A model generated the notes under the pieces. The model was not told where the DNA came from. It was given only the letters and a program-made list of their open reading frames with translations, and searched no databases. Source: Prevotellaceae bacterium UBA6417 (GTDB taxonomy: Bacteria > Bacteroidota > Bacteroidia > Bacteroidales > Bacteroidaceae). Taken from it: a stretch of 6,618 bases of DNA. Where the stretch lies: positions 1-6,618 of the forward strand of contig DJPH01000061.1 of the NCBI GenBank assembly GCA_002439755.1, read 5' to 3'. Position 1 is the first letter of the stretch; each line of letters begins with the position of its first letter. A program made the position numbers and the translations under genes. This document shows, one piece after another, positions 5,645-6,618 of this stretch.

Positions 5645-6618
5645 ATGAAAAGAAACAAGATTCTTTTGGCCATGGCCACCTGTGTAGCTACACTTCCGAG
5701 TTTGGCTTTCAACCCACCCACAATGGGATGGAGTACATGGAACACTTTCGCACTTAACATCAACGAACAACTGATCAAGAATCAGGCAGACGCGCTGATA
5801 AACACCGGCCTCAACGAATACGGCTACAGGTTTATCAACATCGATGACGGATATTGGGACGGACGCGGAGAAGACGGCAAGCTTCGTGTGAACAAAAAGC
5901 TTTTTCCAAGCGGAATGCGCCCATTGGTAGACTATATTCACAAGAAAGGACTCAAAGCCGGTATCTACAGTGATGCAGGAGACAACTCGTGCGCATCGGG
6001 CAACAGAAAGCCGGAATTAATGAACATCGGATTTGCAGGACATGAAGAGGAAGACTGCAAAACCTACTTCATCGACTGGGATTTCGACTTTATCAAAGTG
6101 GACTATTGCGGTGGTTTTCACATAGGATCCGATGAACGAACACAATATACAAAAATCAGCAATGCCATCAAGAATTGCGGCAAAAAGGGTGTCATCTTCA
6201 ATGTATGCCGTTGGGCTTATCCCGGAACATGGGTCAGCGGCATCAGTGATTCATGGCGCACGACTGAAGATATTCTATGTAATTGGGAATCCCTAAGAAG
6301 CCTTGTCAAAGAAAACCTGTATATACAGGCCTACACCGGAGGCGGGCACTACAATGATGCCGACATGCTTCAAATCGGACGTACACTTTCGCACGATGAG
6401 GAAAACACGCACATGGCCTATTGGTGCATCACAAGTTCACCGTTGCTCATCGGCTGCGACATGACAACGATACCCGAACACTCCCTGAATCTTTTGAAAA
6501 ACAAAGACCTCATAGCCATGAACCAGGACAAGTTAGGATTGGGCGCACCTGTTGTTCAGCGCGAAGGCGATGTTTATGTTGTAGCAAAAGACATGGAAAA
6601 ACTGATGGGGCCGAAACG
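5645..6618 (+). CDS. Secreted GH27 glycosidase (alpha-galactosidase family), 3' end cut by window edge
   Basis: Retaining glycosidase of family GH27, probably acting in the periplasm on alpha-linked galactose-type sugars from plant or host glycans. The first 324 codons are present; the end of the (beta/alpha)8 barrel and the C-terminal beta-sandwich run off the window. A signal peptide covers residues 1-21 (basic MKRNK, hydrophobic core, cleavage after PSLA); no lipobox Cys is seen. Family motifs: PPTMGWSTWNTF (24-35), YRFINIDDGYW (61-71), GIYSDAG (106-112), GHEEEDCKTYF (132-142), FIKVDYC (149-155) with D153 as nucleophile, SWRTTEDI (203-210) with D209 as acid/base, and GGGHYNDADML (231-241). 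C116 and C138 could form the usual family disulfide. The loop that contacts the sugar reads NVCRWAYPGTW (186-196), with Arg where alpha-galactosidases such as human GLA have Glu (E203), so the exact substrate is uncertain. The ATG at 5645 is chosen because it gives a complete signal peptide and follows the promoter closely. Confidence 0.93.
   Translation, partial: MKRNKILLAMATCVATLPSLAFNPPTMGWSTWNTFALNINEQLIKNQADALINTGLNEYGYRFINIDDGYWDGRGEDGKLRVNKKLFPSGMRPLVDYIHKKGLKAGIYSDAGDNSCASGNRKPELMNIGFAGHEEEDCKTYFIDWDFDFIKVDYCGGFHIGSDERTQYTKISNAIKNCGKKGVIFNVCRWAYPGTWVSGISDSWRTTEDILCNWESLRSLVKENLYIQAYTGGGHYNDADMLQIGRTLSHDEENTHMAYWCITSSPLLIGCDMTTIPEHSLNLLKNKDLIAMNQDKLGLGAPVVQREGDVYVVAKDMEKLMGPK

Overview
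The window comes from a member of the Bacteroidales, in the Bacteroides/Prevotella range; the exact genus cannot be fixed from sequence alone. Supporting signs are three TAnnTTTG-type -7 boxes in front of genes, no strong Shine-Dalgarno sites at most starts, a 485-residue signal peptidase I with large insertions, and a DapB of the short Bacteroidetes type (254 residues).

Left part (1 to about 1836, minus strand): one long open frame of at least 559 codons enters from the left edge. It reads leftward from an ATG at 1679 and has no stop before base 1. It encodes a predicted right-handed parallel beta-helix protein of the pectate-lyase-3/phage tail-spike type, with a PEWFGA motif followed by DDSAAI. 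It has no signal peptide and no phage neighbours are visible. A TACCTTTG -7 box lies upstream of it.

Middle gap (1837 to 2543): about 700 bases with no gene I can support. It holds a few short repeats, an AT-rich hairpin and one stray -7-like box.

Right part (2544 to 5548, plus strand): a tight housekeeping operon, dapB - lepB - lepB paralogue, with spacers of 15 and 20 bases. DapB is the lysine/diaminopimelate pathway reductase. LepB carries the full Ser/Lys catalytic dyad. The third protein is plainly a LepB relative, but it lacks the catalytic Ser, the catalytic Lys and the GDN box, so it looks like a membrane-anchored pseudo-peptidase.

Right edge (5565 to 6618, plus strand): a G10 tract, then an excellent Bacteroidetes promoter (TTG-N19-TATCTTTG), then the first 324 codons of a secreted GH27 family glycosidase that runs off the window. 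It has both catalytic Asp residues and a classic signal peptide, a natural kind of substrate for the LepB encoded just upstream. Its sugar-recognition loop reads CRW where characterised alpha-galactosidases have CEW.

The most interesting points are the catalytically dead signal peptidase next to its active paralogue, the orphan cytosolic-looking beta-helix gene, and the homopolymer beside the glycosidase promoter.
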